This document shows positions 19,871 to 31,013 of a stretch of DNA of 63,269 bases, piece by piece (position 1 is the stretch's first letter; each line of letters opens with the position of its first letter). The notes below the pieces were generated by a model. It was not told the DNA's origin. It ran no database searches and was given only the letters and a program-made list of their open reading frames with translations. This stretch comes from DASUGC01 sp035606665. Lineage in GTDB: Bacteria; Acidobacteriota; Vicinamibacteria; Vicinamibacterales; SCN-69-37. Position numbers and translations under genes: made by a program. The stretch is taken from NCBI GenBank assembly GCA_035606665.1, contig DATNEY010000051.1, positions 1-63,269 on the forward strand. The letters run 5' to 3'.

Positions 19871-19946
19871 ATCTGGCGATTTCGTGATTTGGTGATCTGG
19901 TGATTTGAAATCACCAGATCGCCAGATCCTCAAATCACCAAATCCC
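19871..19946. repeat. GATTTGGTGATCTGG palindromic repeat block
   Basis: A core perfect palindrome (19894-19920: GATCTGGTGATTT-G-AAATCACCAGATC) is flanked by shuffled copies of the same words (CGTGATTTGG, CAAATCACCAAATC). It lies between two same-strand genes and is AT-richer than its surroundings. The transcript would fold into a long hairpin, so it may work as a terminator or processing site. Confidence 0.75.
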
Positions 19947-19975
19947 CCAACCTCCCGCCGTATCATTGGGCGCGT

Positions 19976-21403
19976 ATGCGCCTACTCGCACCAACGCTAG
20001 CGCTTGTCCTGGCGCTCATCGCGCCCGTCCAGCACATAACCCCTCTCCAGTCTGGCGACATCGTCGTCACCGGCGGGCAGTTGTTCGACAGCGTCCGCGA
20101 CACGCTCACGCCCAACACAGGCATCGTCGTCAGGAACGGGGCCCTCCTGGAGGTTGGCGCGTCGCTCGCGGGACGCGATGTGTCCGCGGCGCGTGTCGTC
20201 AGGCTCGACGCCGGCGAGACCGTGCTGCCGGGGTTCTTCGATCTGCACGCGCACTACGCGATTGACCTCTTCGGCGAGGAGCGCGTCGACGAGTACACGA
20301 TCAATCCGATCATCTTCCTCGCCAACGGCGTGACGTCCACCTTCCCCGGCGGCGAAGTGGATCCGGAAGGCATGATGGCGGCGCGGCGGAAGATCGAGCG
20401 CGGCGAGCAGGTTGGGCCGCGCATCCTGAGCTCCGGCCCTTACTTCGGCACCGCCCGGCCCGGCTGGCGCAACGCGGACTGGAACGCCGACCGCATCCGC
20501 GCGGAAGTGGACACCTGGGCCGCAAAGGGTGCGCGCGGGTTCAAGGCGAAGGGCATCAGCCGGGACCATTTGCCAGTGCTCATCGAGCGCGCGCACCGCC
20601 ACGGCCTCACGGTCACGGCGCACCTCGACTCGGGCAGCGGCACCTCGGTGAACCCGCGCGATGCGATCTTCATGGGCATCGATCGCATCGAACACTTCAT
20701 GGGCGGGGACGCCATTCTCGCGACCCGAGGCGCGTATGCGTCGCTCGAGGCGCTCGACGTCAACCGGCCGGAAGTCGACAACATCATCAAGCTGTATCTG
20801 CAACGGAACGTCTACTACGACGCGACGGTGACGGCCTACGGGTACTGGTACGACCCGAAGGACATGCGCGTCTTCAAGACGTGGATGGACGAGCAGAGCT
20901 TCCTGACGCCGCACGCTCGCGCGGTCGCAAATTCACGCCTTCCTCGCAAGCCCAACGAACAGTTCAAGCGCATTTACGAAGTCAAGATGAAGGAGATCAA
21001 GCGCTTCTACGACGCGGGCGGCGGACGGCTGATTACCGTCGGCACGGATCATCCGAGCTGGGGAGAATTCCTGTCGGGCTTCGGTTCGCATCGCGAGGTC
21101 CAGGCGCTCGTGCTCGCCGGCATCCCGCCCGCGGCCGTCCTCAAGATGGCCACGATCAACGGCGCCCGGGCCATGGGCATGGGCAGCCAGCTCGGCACAA
21201 TCGAAGCCGGCAAGCTGGCGGACCTCTTTGTCGTCCGCGGGAATCCGCTTCAGGACATCACCGCAACCCGTAACGTCCACCTCGTCATGTCGCGCGGCGT
21301 GCTCTACGACGCCGCGGAGCTCTTCGCATCCGCCAAAGGAAAGATGGGCCCGGCGACGGCAGCCGACGATGACTGGTGGAAAGGGAGATTGAGGTTCAGG
21401 TAG
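19976..21403 (+). CDS. Exported amidohydrolase-family metal-dependent hydrolase
   Basis: This 475-residue protein has a signal peptide (about residues 1-20) and the amidohydrolase TIM-barrel pattern. The metal-binding HxH lies in FDLHAHY near residue 88. Later ligands are AHLDSGSG, IEHFMGG and VGTDHPSW, and the C-terminal strand reads IEAGKLADLFVVRGNPL. It belongs with the imidazolonepropionase/prolidase-like exported amidohydrolases common in Acidobacteriota. It probably hydrolyses an amide or peptide bond outside the cytoplasm; the substrate is not predictable. It follows a palindromic repeat block and probably starts its own transcript. Confidence 0.88.
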   Translation: MRLLAPTLALVLALIAPVQHITPLQSGDIVVTGGQLFDSVRDTLTPNTGIVVRNGALLEVGASLAGRDVSAARVVRLDAGETVLPGFFDLHAHYAIDLFGEERVDEYTINPIIFLANGVTSTFPGGEVDPEGMMAARRKIERGEQVGPRILSSGPYFGTARPGWRNADWNADRIRAEVDTWAAKGARGFKAKGISRDHLPVLIERAHRHGLTVTAHLDSGSGTSVNPRDAIFMGIDRIEHFMGGDAILATRGAYASLEALDVNRPEVDNIIKLYLQRNVYYDATVTAYGYWYDPKDMRVFKTWMDEQSFLTPHARAVANSRLPRKPNEQFKRIYEVKMKEIKRFYDAGGGRLITVGTDHPSWGEFLSGFGSHREVQALVLAGIPPAAVLKMATINGARAMGMGSQLGTIEAGKLADLFVVRGNPLQDITATRNVHLVMSRGVLYDAAELFASAKGKMGPATAADDDWWKGRLRFR

Positions 21404-21473
21404 ACGTTTGCAACGACGCGAACAAATGCGAACGACGGGAACGAACGCGAAGGGAAAGGCACGGGGGAATCTC

Positions 21474-22112
21474 ATGCGCAGGTTAACTGTCGCGATTGCG
21501 TTGGCGTTGGCGGCTTCGGCTTCGCTCGCCGCACAACTCGGTGGCCGGCCGGCGGAGGAATGGATCAAGACGCTCGATGGGACGACGCGCGTCTCGTCGT
21601 TGAAGATTGACGAGGTCGTGGCGGCCATGAAACTGCAGCCGGGCCAGACCGTCGCGGACATCGGCGCGGGATCAGGCCTGCTGTCCGTGCCAGTGGCGAA
21701 GACGGTCGGTCCGAAAGGACGCGTCTACTCCGTCGAGATCGACGCGGGCTTCTTCCCCGCCATCCAGAAACGCGCGGCCGACAACGGCCTCGCCAACATC
21801 CAGACCGTACTCGGCACGTTCACGGATCCCAAGCTCCCGGTAGCGCGCATCGATCTCGCATTCTTCCACGACGTCTTGCATCACATCCAGGACCGCGGTC
21901 CGTACCTCAAGACGCTCTCGAAGTACCTCTCCAGGACCGGCCGCATCTTCGTCGTCGACTTCGAAGGAGGCCAGGGACCGCATGCCCAGCAGGCCGATCT
22001 GCAGGTCTCCCGCGAGCAGCTGACGGGGTGGATGACGGAGGCGGGCTTCGTCCAGACCGCCGACGCGAAGCTCTTCAGGGACAAATACGTCCTGACGTTT
22101 TCGCGGAAGTAG
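21474..22112 (+). CDS. Methyltransferase-fold protein with a signal peptide
   Basis: A 212-residue class I SAM-dependent methyltransferase fold: motif I is VADIGAGSGLLSVPVA, followed by the acidic strand VYSVEID and DLAFFHDVLHHIQD. The N-terminus (RRLTVAIALALAASASLAAQ) looks like a signal peptide, which is odd because SAM is cytoplasmic. ATG at 21474 was chosen because it begins the signal segment; the 66 bases upstream in frame are repetitive (GAACGACG-like). Export or membrane anchoring is inferred. Substrate unknown. It lies 70 nt after the amidohydrolase, on the same strand. Confidence 0.8.
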   Translation: MRRLTVAIALALAASASLAAQLGGRPAEEWIKTLDGTTRVSSLKIDEVVAAMKLQPGQTVADIGAGSGLLSVPVAKTVGPKGRVYSVEIDAGFFPAIQKRAADNGLANIQTVLGTFTDPKLPVARIDLAFFHDVLHHIQDRGPYLKTLSKYLSRTGRIFVVDFEGGQGPHAQQADLQVSREQLTGWMTEAGFVQTADAKLFRDKYVLTFSRK

Positions 22113-22124
22113 ACTAGTTGTCGC

Positions 22125-22211
22125 GCGAAAGTGGCGGAACTGGCAGACGCGCCGGACTTAGGATCCGGTGGCCGAAAGGCCTTGGGGGTTCGACTCCCCC
22201 CTTTCGCACCA
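22125..22211 (+). tRNA. tRNA-Leu (anticodon UAG)
   Basis: A complete cloverleaf: acceptor arm GCGAAAG/CTTTCGC, anticodon stem CCGGA/TCCGG around the loop CTTAGGA (anticodon UAG, reading CUA and related Leu codons), a long variable arm (GGCCGAAAGGCC) as expected for a class II tRNA, T arm GGGGGTTCGACTCCCCC, and an encoded CCA end. It stands between the methyltransferase gene and tig. Confidence 0.97.
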
Positions 22212-22212
22212 G

Positions 22213-22263
22213 CACCCGGAACCAAACGCCCGAACCCGACGCTGAACCCTGCTCCCTGAACCG
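22213..22263. repeat. GAACCCTGAACC-type repeat after tRNA-Leu
   Basis: CACCCGGAACCAAACGCC followed by GAACCCGACGCTGAACCC units. It occupies nearly the whole gap between the tRNA end and the tig start, so it may contribute to tRNA 3' processing or simply be an insertion hotspot. Same family as the copies at 2472, 4477, 15473, 52304 and 62807. Confidence 0.7.
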
Positions 22264-22286
22264 ACAACCGATAGAATGAAGTCCGA

Positions 22287-23600
22287 ATGAAGACCGAGTT
22301 CACCGAAGTCTCCGAGACCCGCAAGCACCTGACCTTTGAAGTTCCGGCTGAAGCCGTGGACGCCGAAATCGCCCGCGTGGCGCAGGCCTATTCGAAGCGC
22401 GCCAAGGTGCCGGGTTTCCGGCAGGGCAAGGTCCCCGTCGCCGTCGTTCGCCAGAGATATAAAGAGGAGATCCTCCACGACGTGACGCACGACCTGATTC
22501 CGCGCGTCGTGGGCGCGGCGTTGCGCGAGCGTGGGCTGGAGCCCGTGGCGGCGCCAGACATCAGGGACATCACGCTCGCAGAAGGGCGGCCGATGACGTT
22601 TCTGGCCGACTTCGAGACGATGCCGTCGATCGAGCTGGGTGAATACAGCGGCCTGTCGCTGCGCAAGCAGCCGGCGGTGCTGGAAGTCGGCGCGGTCGAT
22701 CGCGCGCTCGAGCAGTTGCGCGAACGCGCGGCGCGCTGGCTGCCTGTCGAGGACCGGCCGGCTGATGCCGGCGACACGATTCTTGTGGACCTGACGCGCA
22801 CGAAACGCGGGCGCCTCATCCAGCTTGCCGGCGAGGCGACTCCGGCCGACGAGATGGAGGGCAAGCCCGAGAAGCTCGAGAACGTCTCGATTGAGGTCGG
22901 CAACCAAGCGAACCCGCCGGGATTCAACGAGCAGCTCACCGGCGCGCCCGTCGGTGCAACTCGTGAGTTCCCTGTCAATTACCCGGCCGACTACTCCGTA
23001 CCTGAACTTGCGGGCGCCACGGTCGATTATGAAATCAGGCTGAAGGGGATCCGTCGCAAGGAGCTTTTGCCGCTCGACGACGACTTCGCAAAGGAAGTGA
23101 GCGATCTCGACTCGCTCGAGGCCCTGCGGTCGCAGGTGCAGCAAGACCTCCAGAAGGGCGCCGAGCACGATGCAGAGCACAAGCTCCGGCACGATTTGCT
23201 CGCCGAGCTCTCCGGCCGCATCAAGGCCGTGCCGGAGGCGCTCGTCGAGCAGGAGATCGATCGGAGGCTGGAGGAGTTCCTGCGCCGGCTGGTCGACCAG
23301 GGCATCGATCCGGCCAAGACCGAGATCGACTGGCAGGAGTTCCGTGAACGCCAGCGCGGGCCGGCCGCCGACAGCGTCAAGGGGACCGTCGCCGTCGACG
23401 AGGTCGCAAGGCGCGAGGGACTGGAGGCCACCGACGAGGATGTCGAAAAAGAGGTGGCCAAGTTTGCCGAGCGTTCCGGACTGACCGCGGCCGCCGTCCG
23501 GGCGCGCCTCGAGCGCGACGAGGCGTTCGACCGCATTCGCGCCGGTGTCCGGCGCGAAAAGACCATGAACTGGCTGATCGAGCACGCCAACGTGACATAA
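22287..23600 (+). CDS. tig: Trigger factor
   Basis: The ribosome-bound chaperone and peptidyl-prolyl isomerase that meets nascent chains at the tunnel exit. The 437 residues show the N-terminal ribosome-binding domain with the signature around PGFRQGKVP (about residues 45-53), the central FKBP-like domain near 155-245 (GDTILVDLTRTKRG; VNYPADYSVPELAG) and the long helical C-terminal arms. Length is normal. It begins the canonical tig-clpP-clpX-lon proteostasis run. Confidence 0.95.
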   Translation: MKTEFTEVSETRKHLTFEVPAEAVDAEIARVAQAYSKRAKVPGFRQGKVPVAVVRQRYKEEILHDVTHDLIPRVVGAALRERGLEPVAAPDIRDITLAEGRPMTFLADFETMPSIELGEYSGLSLRKQPAVLEVGAVDRALEQLRERAARWLPVEDRPADAGDTILVDLTRTKRGRLIQLAGEATPADEMEGKPEKLENVSIEVGNQANPPGFNEQLTGAPVGATREFPVNYPADYSVPELAGATVDYEIRLKGIRRKELLPLDDDFAKEVSDLDSLEALRSQVQQDLQKGAEHDAEHKLRHDLLAELSGRIKAVPEALVEQEIDRRLEEFLRRLVDQGIDPAKTEIDWQEFRERQRGPAADSVKGTVAVDEVARREGLEATDEDVEKEVAKFAERSGLTAAAVRARLERDEAFDRIRAGVRREKTMNWLIEHANVT

Positions 23601-23641
23601 GACCTCGGGAGTCCTGCTGAATGGGAAAGACTCCCGAGGTC
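23601..23641. repeat. REP-like palindrome between tig and clpP
   Basis: GACCTCGGGAGTC (23601-23613) and its exact complement GACTCCCGAGGTC (23629-23641) surround a 15-nt loop. The arms begin on the first base after the tig stop and end about 13 nt before the clpP start, so the hairpin may affect clpP translation or mRNA stability. Confidence 0.85.
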
Positions 23642-23654
23642 CTTTAGGAGACAA

Positions 23655-24263
23655 ATGCCCTTACCCGATATCCGCGCCCAACTCGTCCCGATGGTGGTCG
23701 AACAGACCAACCGCGGCGAGCGCGCCTACGACATCTATTCGCGCCTGCTGAAGGACAGCATCATCTTCATCGGCACGTCGATCGACGACCAGATCGCGAA
23801 CCTGGTCATCGCGCAGATGCTGTTTCTCGAGGCCGAGGATCCGGAGCGGGACATCCTGCTCTACATCAACAGCCCGGGCGGCTCGATCACGGCCGGCCTG
23901 GCGATTTACGACACCATGCAGTTCATCAAGCCGGACGTGCAGACGTACTGCATCGGTCAGGCGGCCTCGATGGCGGCGGTGCTGCTCACGGCCGGAGCGA
24001 AGAACAAGCGGTTCTCGCTCCCCAACTCGCGGATCCTGATCCACCAGCCGTGGATGTCGGGGCTCGCGGGACAGGCCAGCGACATCGACATTCATGCCCG
24101 GGAAATCCTGCGCATGCGCGAGCGCCTGAATGAAATCCTGGCGCTCCACACCGGCCAGCCGCTCGCGCGTATCAAGGAGGATACGGACCGCGATTACATC
24201 ATGGGAGCGGCCCAGGCGAAGGAATACGGTATTATCGATGACGTTCTGAATCGGCGCGCCTGA
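23655..24263 (+). CDS. clpP: ATP-dependent Clp protease proteolytic subunit
   Basis: ClpP forms the tetradecameric serine protease chamber fed by ClpX. The catalytic triad is visible: S105 in GQAASMAAVLL, H130 in LIHQPW, and an Asp near 179 in EDTDRDYIM. The total of 202 residues is the usual length. AGGAG precedes the ATG by about 6 nt. It lies directly upstream of clpX, on the same strand, in the standard gene order. Confidence 0.97.
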   Translation: MPLPDIRAQLVPMVVEQTNRGERAYDIYSRLLKDSIIFIGTSIDDQIANLVIAQMLFLEAEDPERDILLYINSPGGSITAGLAIYDTMQFIKPDVQTYCIGQAASMAAVLLTAGAKNKRFSLPNSRILIHQPWMSGLAGQASDIDIHAREILRMRERLNEILALHTGQPLARIKEDTDRDYIMGAAQAKEYGIIDDVLNRRA

Positions 24264-24331
24264 ACACGGGTTTTGCCCGGCTAACGGCACGCGCCGGGCC
24301 GGCCGATAATCCCGGGGCACGGGTAAACTCG

Positions 24332-25585
24332 ATGACCACCAAGAAGACCGGCGAAAATGACGTTCTCCGTTGCTCGTTCTGCAACAAGGATCAGAACGAC
24401 GTCCGCAAGCTGATTGCGGGCCCGACGGTCTTCATCTGCGACGAGTGCGTCGAGGTCTGCAACGACATCATCGCGGACGACAACAAGTTCGATCGCGGCG
24501 CGCGCTCCACGCTGCCGATGCCGGTCGAGATCAAGAAGTTCCTCGACGAGTACGTGATCGGCCAGGAGCAGACGAAGAAGAAACTGGCCGTCGCCGTCTA
24601 CAACCACTACAAGCGCCTCGAGATCCAGAAGCAGTCACGCAGCCGGCACGACGTCGAGCTGACCAAGTCGAACATCCTGCTGATCGGCCCGACGGGCACC
24701 GGCAAGACGCTGATGGCCCAGACGCTGGCCCGGATGCTGTCGGTCCCCTTCACGATCGTGGATGCGACGACGCTGACCGAGGCCGGATACGTCGGCGAGG
24801 ACGTCGAGAACATCATCCTGAAGCTCCTGCAGGCTGCGGGCGGCGACATCGAGAAAGCGCAGCAGGGCATCATCTACATCGACGAAGTCGACAAGATCTG
24901 CCGCAAGGACGAGAATCCCTCGATCACGCGGGACGTGTCGGGAGAGGGCGTGCAGCAGGCGCTGCTCAAGATTCTCGAGGGCACGGTGGCCAACGTCCCG
25001 CCCCAGGGCGGGCGCAAGCACCCGCACCAGGAGTTCTACCAGGTCGACACGACCAACATCCTCTTTATCTGCGGCGGCGCGTTCGTCGGTCTCGACAAGC
25101 AGATCGCCCGGCGCCTCGGCAAGAAGACGATGGGCTTCAAGGCCGAGTTGAAGACGACGACCGCCAAGACGCGCGAGGCAGCGACGCTCATCGAGCAGTT
25201 CGAGCCGGAGGATCTCATCCGCTACGGCCTGATTCCCGAGTTCGTCGGCCGCCTGCCCGTCGTCGGCACGCTGCACGAGCTTGACAAGGCCGCGCTCATC
25301 CAGATCCTCACTCAACCCCGCAACGCCATCACGCGGCAGTACCAGCGGCTGTTCGAGTACGAGAACGTCAAGCTGCGCTTCACGGACGACGCGCTCGAGG
25401 CGATCGCGGAAGCGGCGCTGCGCAGGAAGATCGGCGCGCGCGGCCTGCGGATGATCATCGAGGACATCATGCTCGACCTGATGTACACGCTGCCGGGCCA
25501 GAAGAAAATCCGTGAATGTGTGATCACACGCGAAGTGGTAGAGTCGAAGGAGAAGCCGATTACCGTGATTGAGAAGGCCGGTTAA
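24332..25585 (+). CDS. clpX: Clp protease ATPase subunit ClpX
   Basis: The AAA+ unfoldase that delivers substrates to ClpP. The N-terminal zinc-binding domain has four cysteines (CSFCNKDQ ... CDECVEVC, about residues 13-40). Walker A GPTGTGKT is near 119, Walker B IIYIDEVDK near 182, and the sensor/arginine region ARGLRMIIED near 370. The total of 417 residues is normal. It is expected to partner the ClpP encoded 69 nt upstream. Confidence 0.97.
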   Translation: MTTKKTGENDVLRCSFCNKDQNDVRKLIAGPTVFICDECVEVCNDIIADDNKFDRGARSTLPMPVEIKKFLDEYVIGQEQTKKKLAVAVYNHYKRLEIQKQSRSRHDVELTKSNILLIGPTGTGKTLMAQTLARMLSVPFTIVDATTLTEAGYVGEDVENIILKLLQAAGGDIEKAQQGIIYIDEVDKICRKDENPSITRDVSGEGVQQALLKILEGTVANVPPQGGRKHPHQEFYQVDTTNILFICGGAFVGLDKQIARRLGKKTMGFKAELKTTTAKTREAATLIEQFEPEDLIRYGLIPEFVGRLPVVGTLHELDKAALIQILTQPRNAITRQYQRLFEYENVKLRFTDDALEAIAEAALRRKIGARGLRMIIEDIMLDLMYTLPGQKKIRECVITREVVESKEKPITVIEKAG

Positions 25586-25628
25586 GCAACTTAGCCAGCC
25601 AGTCGCCAATCAGGCTTCCCGGGGGCCA

Positions 25629-28004
<2,376 letters not shown>

Positions 28005-28010
28005 ACGCGT

Positions 28011-28058
28011 AATGAGCCCGGGCGTCGTTTTCGATCGAAAACGACGCCCGGGCTCATT
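28011..28058. repeat. 48-bp perfect palindrome, left REP of the RAYT
   Basis: A perfect palindrome with 24-nt arms centred on TTTTCGATCGAAAA; the arm core is GAGCCCGGGCGTCGTTTTC. It overlaps and supplies the TGA stop of the adjacent transposase gene. The element at 28735-28776 on the other side of that gene has the same 19-nt arms with a different centre. Confidence 0.93.
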
Positions 28059-28713
28059 TTCGGGGTCGGCCAGGGTGTCGCAGGCTCCGCTCCAAGCCCA
28101 GTCGCCTAGCAGTTTCTTGGGCCCACTCGTCCGGGCCAAACGGGCGTCCTTGTCGAACCGCCCGTCTGATGTCTGACGAGTCTGCGGCCCAGGCGGCGTT
28201 GACTACTTCGAGCCACCCATCGGGGTATGCCAAGGGCCATGCAGCCAGTTCCACGGGTAGAGAACGGCCCATCCGTTGCGACAGGCTCGACCAAGGCCAA
28301 TCCTGAGCTCGTTGGACCAGTCCCGCCACGAGCGCATTCCTTTCGACGTATGCGCACAAGCGATAGAAGTGGATGTCGGTCGCAACGGGAATCGCCTTGA
28401 AGCGTCCCTGGTAGACCGCGCCGGTCCCGTTCGTCCCGCGCCACAAATGCCATCGCTTGCTGTGCGTAGACAGCAGCCAGAACATGAATCTTGAGAGATC
28501 GCCGTCCCCTTGCGGCCACAGGACCAGGTGGAAGTGGTTGGGCATGAGGCAGTAGGACAAGCACCGCATGGGGACCTTCTGCTGCGCTGCGGCCATGACT
28601 CGCAGGAACGCCGCATAGTCTCCTGCGTGGTCAAACAGCCGCAGCCGACGAACGCCACGGTTGAGAACGTGGAAGACCATTCCGCCGGTACCAGTCGGAC
28701 GGCGATGCGGCAC
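28054..28713 (-). CDS. REP-associated tyrosine transposase (RAYT, Y1/HUH family)
   Basis: This 219-residue single-domain enzyme belongs to the IS200-like Y1 family domesticated with REP sequences. It shows the opening HVLNRGVRRLRLF, the HUH metal motif in MPNHFHLVLWP near residues 57-67 and the helix with the likely nucleophilic Tyr in LCAYVERNALVAG. RAYTs cut and join single-stranded REP hairpins at specific sites. The gene is framed by two near-identical palindromes, and this block alone fills the lon-M28 peptidase gap, which argues for a recent, intact unit. The start is GTG at 28713, which keeps the usual MP-RRP N-terminus; an internal ATG lies at 28680. Confidence 0.92.
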   Translation of the reverse strand: MPHRRPTGTGGMVFHVLNRGVRRLRLFDHAGDYAAFLRVMAAAQQKVPMRCLSYCLMPNHFHLVLWPQGDGDLSRFMFWLLSTHSKRWHLWRGTNGTGAVYQGRFKAIPVATDIHFYRLCAYVERNALVAGLVQRAQDWPWSSLSQRMGRSLPVELAAWPLAYPDGWLEVVNAAWAADSSDIRRAVRQGRPFGPDEWAQETARRLGLERSLRHPGRPRK

Positions 28714-28734
28714 GCACCAGGCTCAGCAAGAAAC

Positions 28735-28776
28735 GAGCCCGGGCGTCGTTTTCATCCGAAAACGACGCCCGGGCTC
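28735..28776. repeat. Right REP of the RAYT
   Basis: Arms GAGCCCGGGCGTCGTTTTC and GAAAACGACGCCCGGGCTC around the tetraloop ATCC. With the palindrome at 28011 it brackets the transposase gene, and the outer bases (ATGAG at the left, CTCAT at the right) also match. Confidence 0.93.
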
Positions 28777-28787
28777 ATAATCCCCAC

Positions 28788-30320
28788 ATGCGCATCCACA
28801 AAACGGCGGCTGCAGCCTTGCTCGCCACCTCATACGTCGCCCTCACCGTTGCCGCTCAACGGCCCCCTCAGGACCCCATCAGCCGCATCCGCGAAGCGGA
28901 CATCAAACGCGATCTCTTTGCCCTCGCGGGCGATGAGATGCGGGGCCGCGAGGGTGGGACGCTCGACGAGATGACGGCGTCGGCCTGGGTCGCCGAGCGC
29001 GCGCGGGAGGCGGGGCTCCAGCCTGCCGGCGACAACGGCACGTACTTTCAGTTCTTCCCCCTCGAGCGATACCGCGTCTCCGCAAGCAGCATCGTGAGCG
29101 TCGGCGGGAAAGCCCTGCGGATGGGACGGGACGTGGTGACGGGCGCGGTGGTGCTGGCGGATGTCGATGCCCCGCTCGTAGTCGCGGCGGCAGATGAGCT
29201 GGCCAACATGGATCTCAAGGGGAAGGCGATCGTCGTGAAGTACACGCCCCCCGCGACGCCGGCCGCCCCGGCGGCGCCGCAGGCGGGCCCGGGATCACAG
29301 GTCGCCGCTCGCACGTTCGCCACGGGTGTCCAGCGATCCGTCGCCAACGCAGGCGCGACGGCGATCGTGATTCTCATCGCCGACGACCAGAAGGATCAGT
29401 GGGAACGGGTCGCCGCACCGTTTGTGCGCGGCACCTACGCACTGGATCCGGACGGCACAGCCGAACAAAGGACGCCCACGCGAGGTGTACCCCTGCTGTT
29501 CGTCCGCGAATCCGCGACCGGCGGAGGCGTCGCGACCGGCGCCCGCCTGACCGCGTCCATCTTCACCGACAGCTTCACGTATCCGTCCGTCAACGTCATT
29601 GCCAAAGTCCCGGGCCGCGATGCGAAACTCCGCGACGAGTACGTGCTCTTCAGCGCCCATCAGGATCACGACGGCGAGCGCTTCACGGTGAACGGCGACA
29701 AGATCTGGAACGGCGCCGACGACAATGCGACGACGGCGGTGGCGCTGCTGGCGATCGGCCGCGCCATGGCGGCCTCGCCCGGACGACGGTCGGCGCTCTT
29801 CATCTGGCACGGCTCCGAAGAGCGCGGCCTCATGGGCTCGCGGTGGTACGTGAAGCATCCGATCGTGCCGCTCGCGTCCATCGTGGCGTGCCTGAACGGC
29901 GACATGATGGGCAGGAACGATCCGACAACGGCCGCGCTGCTGGGCGCGGTGGGGCCGCATCGCAACTCACCCGAGCTCGTCGAGACGGCCTACGCCGCCA
30001 ACAAGGCGGTCTCGCAGTTCACGATCGATTCGTCGTGGGACGATCCCAACCACCGCGAGGGCTGGTACTACCGCAGCGATCACCTGCCCTACGCGCGCAA
30101 CGGGGTTCCGTCGCTGTTCTTCTCGACGCTGCTGCACGCCGACTACCACACGCCGTTCGACAATCCCGATCGGATCGACGTCGCCAAACTGACGAAGATG
30201 ACTCGCTGGATGTACGCGACTGGCCGCGCAGTCGCTGATGCGGACAAGAAACCCGCGCTCGATCCGGCGTTCAAACTCGAGCGCTGCCGCGACTTTACCG
30301 GGACGTACTGCGCGCCCTAG
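28788..30320 (+). CDS. Exported M28-family metallopeptidase with PA-like insert
   Basis: A 510-residue secreted peptidase. A signal peptide (about residues 1-23) is followed by a short N-terminal domain and a protease-associated-type insert (about residues 125-250). The M28 di-zinc domain holds the ligands AHQDHDG near 290, WNGADDN near 308, the general-base pair SEERGLMG near 345, then CLNGDMMG and HADYHTPFD. M28 enzymes are aminopeptidases or carboxypeptidases acting on extracellular peptides. It starts 11 nt after the right RAYT REP, so transcription may begin inside the mobile block. Its end overlaps the convergent FHA gene by 26 nt. Confidence 0.9.
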   Translation: MRIHKTAAAALLATSYVALTVAAQRPPQDPISRIREADIKRDLFALAGDEMRGREGGTLDEMTASAWVAERAREAGLQPAGDNGTYFQFFPLERYRVSASSIVSVGGKALRMGRDVVTGAVVLADVDAPLVVAAADELANMDLKGKAIVVKYTPPATPAAPAAPQAGPGSQVAARTFATGVQRSVANAGATAIVILIADDQKDQWERVAAPFVRGTYALDPDGTAEQRTPTRGVPLLFVRESATGGGVATGARLTASIFTDSFTYPSVNVIAKVPGRDAKLRDEYVLFSAHQDHDGERFTVNGDKIWNGADDNATTAVALLAIGRAMAASPGRRSALFIWHGSEERGLMGSRWYVKHPIVPLASIVACLNGDMMGRNDPTTAALLGAVGPHRNSPELVETAYAANKAVSQFTIDSSWDDPNHREGWYYRSDHLPYARNGVPSLFFSTLLHADYHTPFDNPDRIDVAKLTKMTRWMYATGRAVADADKKPALDPAFKLERCRDFTGTYCAP

Positions 30321-30975
30321 GTCCGCGAATCCGTTTCGTCGCGGCGCCGGCTTCGGACCACGTTCGAAACTCGAGCGTCGCCTCGCCGATCTTGATGGAC
30401 TGCCCATCCACAAGCGGCGTGGCCCGGCTGATTCGCCTGCCATCCACGAACGTCCCGTTGGTGCTGCCGAGATCCTCGATCGTCGCCGCGGCGTGATCGC
30501 CGGCGAGCGCGATCTTTGCGTGCCTTCTCGACACGCCGGGCGCATCGATCCAGATCGCGGACGCCGGATCGCGGCCGATCGTCTGACTCGCGGGCGTCAG
30601 CATGAATCGCCGCTGTTGCCACACGAGGAACGCCCGCGCCGGCGGCGCCGCGGCGGCGCCGTCCCGCTGCTCCGCCGCCACGCCACAGAACGCATAGCCG
30701 ACACGATGTACCGTCCTCAGAAACCGCGGCTGCTGCGCGTCGTCCCCCAGCGCCGTCCGGATCTCCGACGCCAGGTTGTTCAGATTCGCATCGACGACGT
30801 TCGTACCCGGCCAGAGTTTGTCGCGCAGGCTGTCCTTGTCCACGACGGCCGGACGCTGGGTGGCGAGGATCACGAGGAGATCGAACGCCTTCGGGGACAA
30901 GTGCACGGACGCGCCGCCGCGAGCCAGCTGGCGTGTCTCGGAATCCAGCGTGAAGTCAGCGAACGCGAGCCTCAT
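30295..30975 (-). CDS. Winged-helix (OmpR-type) plus FHA-domain regulator
   Basis: Residues about 1-100 form an OmpR/PhoB-type winged helix (FTLDSETRQLARGG, LSPKAFDLLVILA, RFLRTVHRVGYAF). Residues about 120-205 form a forkhead-associated domain with the phospho-threonine-binding pattern IGRDP, SRRHAKI and STNGTFVDG. There is no receiver domain, so input is probably a phosphopeptide bound by the FHA, perhaps made by the kinase encoded 3 kb away. It diverges from the kinase operon, with a 22-bp palindrome between, so it is a good candidate regulator of that operon. This link is inferred. Confidence 0.85.
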   Translation of the reverse strand: MRLAFADFTLDSETRQLARGGASVHLSPKAFDLLVILATQRPAVVDKDSLRDKLWPGTNVVDANLNNLASEIRTALGDDAQQPRFLRTVHRVGYAFCGVAAEQRDGAAAAPPARAFLVWQQRRFMLTPASQTIGRDPASAIWIDAPGVSRRHAKIALAGDHAAATIEDLGSTNGTFVDGRRISRATPLVDGQSIKIGEATLEFRTWSEAGAATKRIRGPRARSTSR

Positions 30976-31013
30976 GTCGGACGCAGGGCCGGGCCTAGAG
31001 ACCCCGGCTCCTT

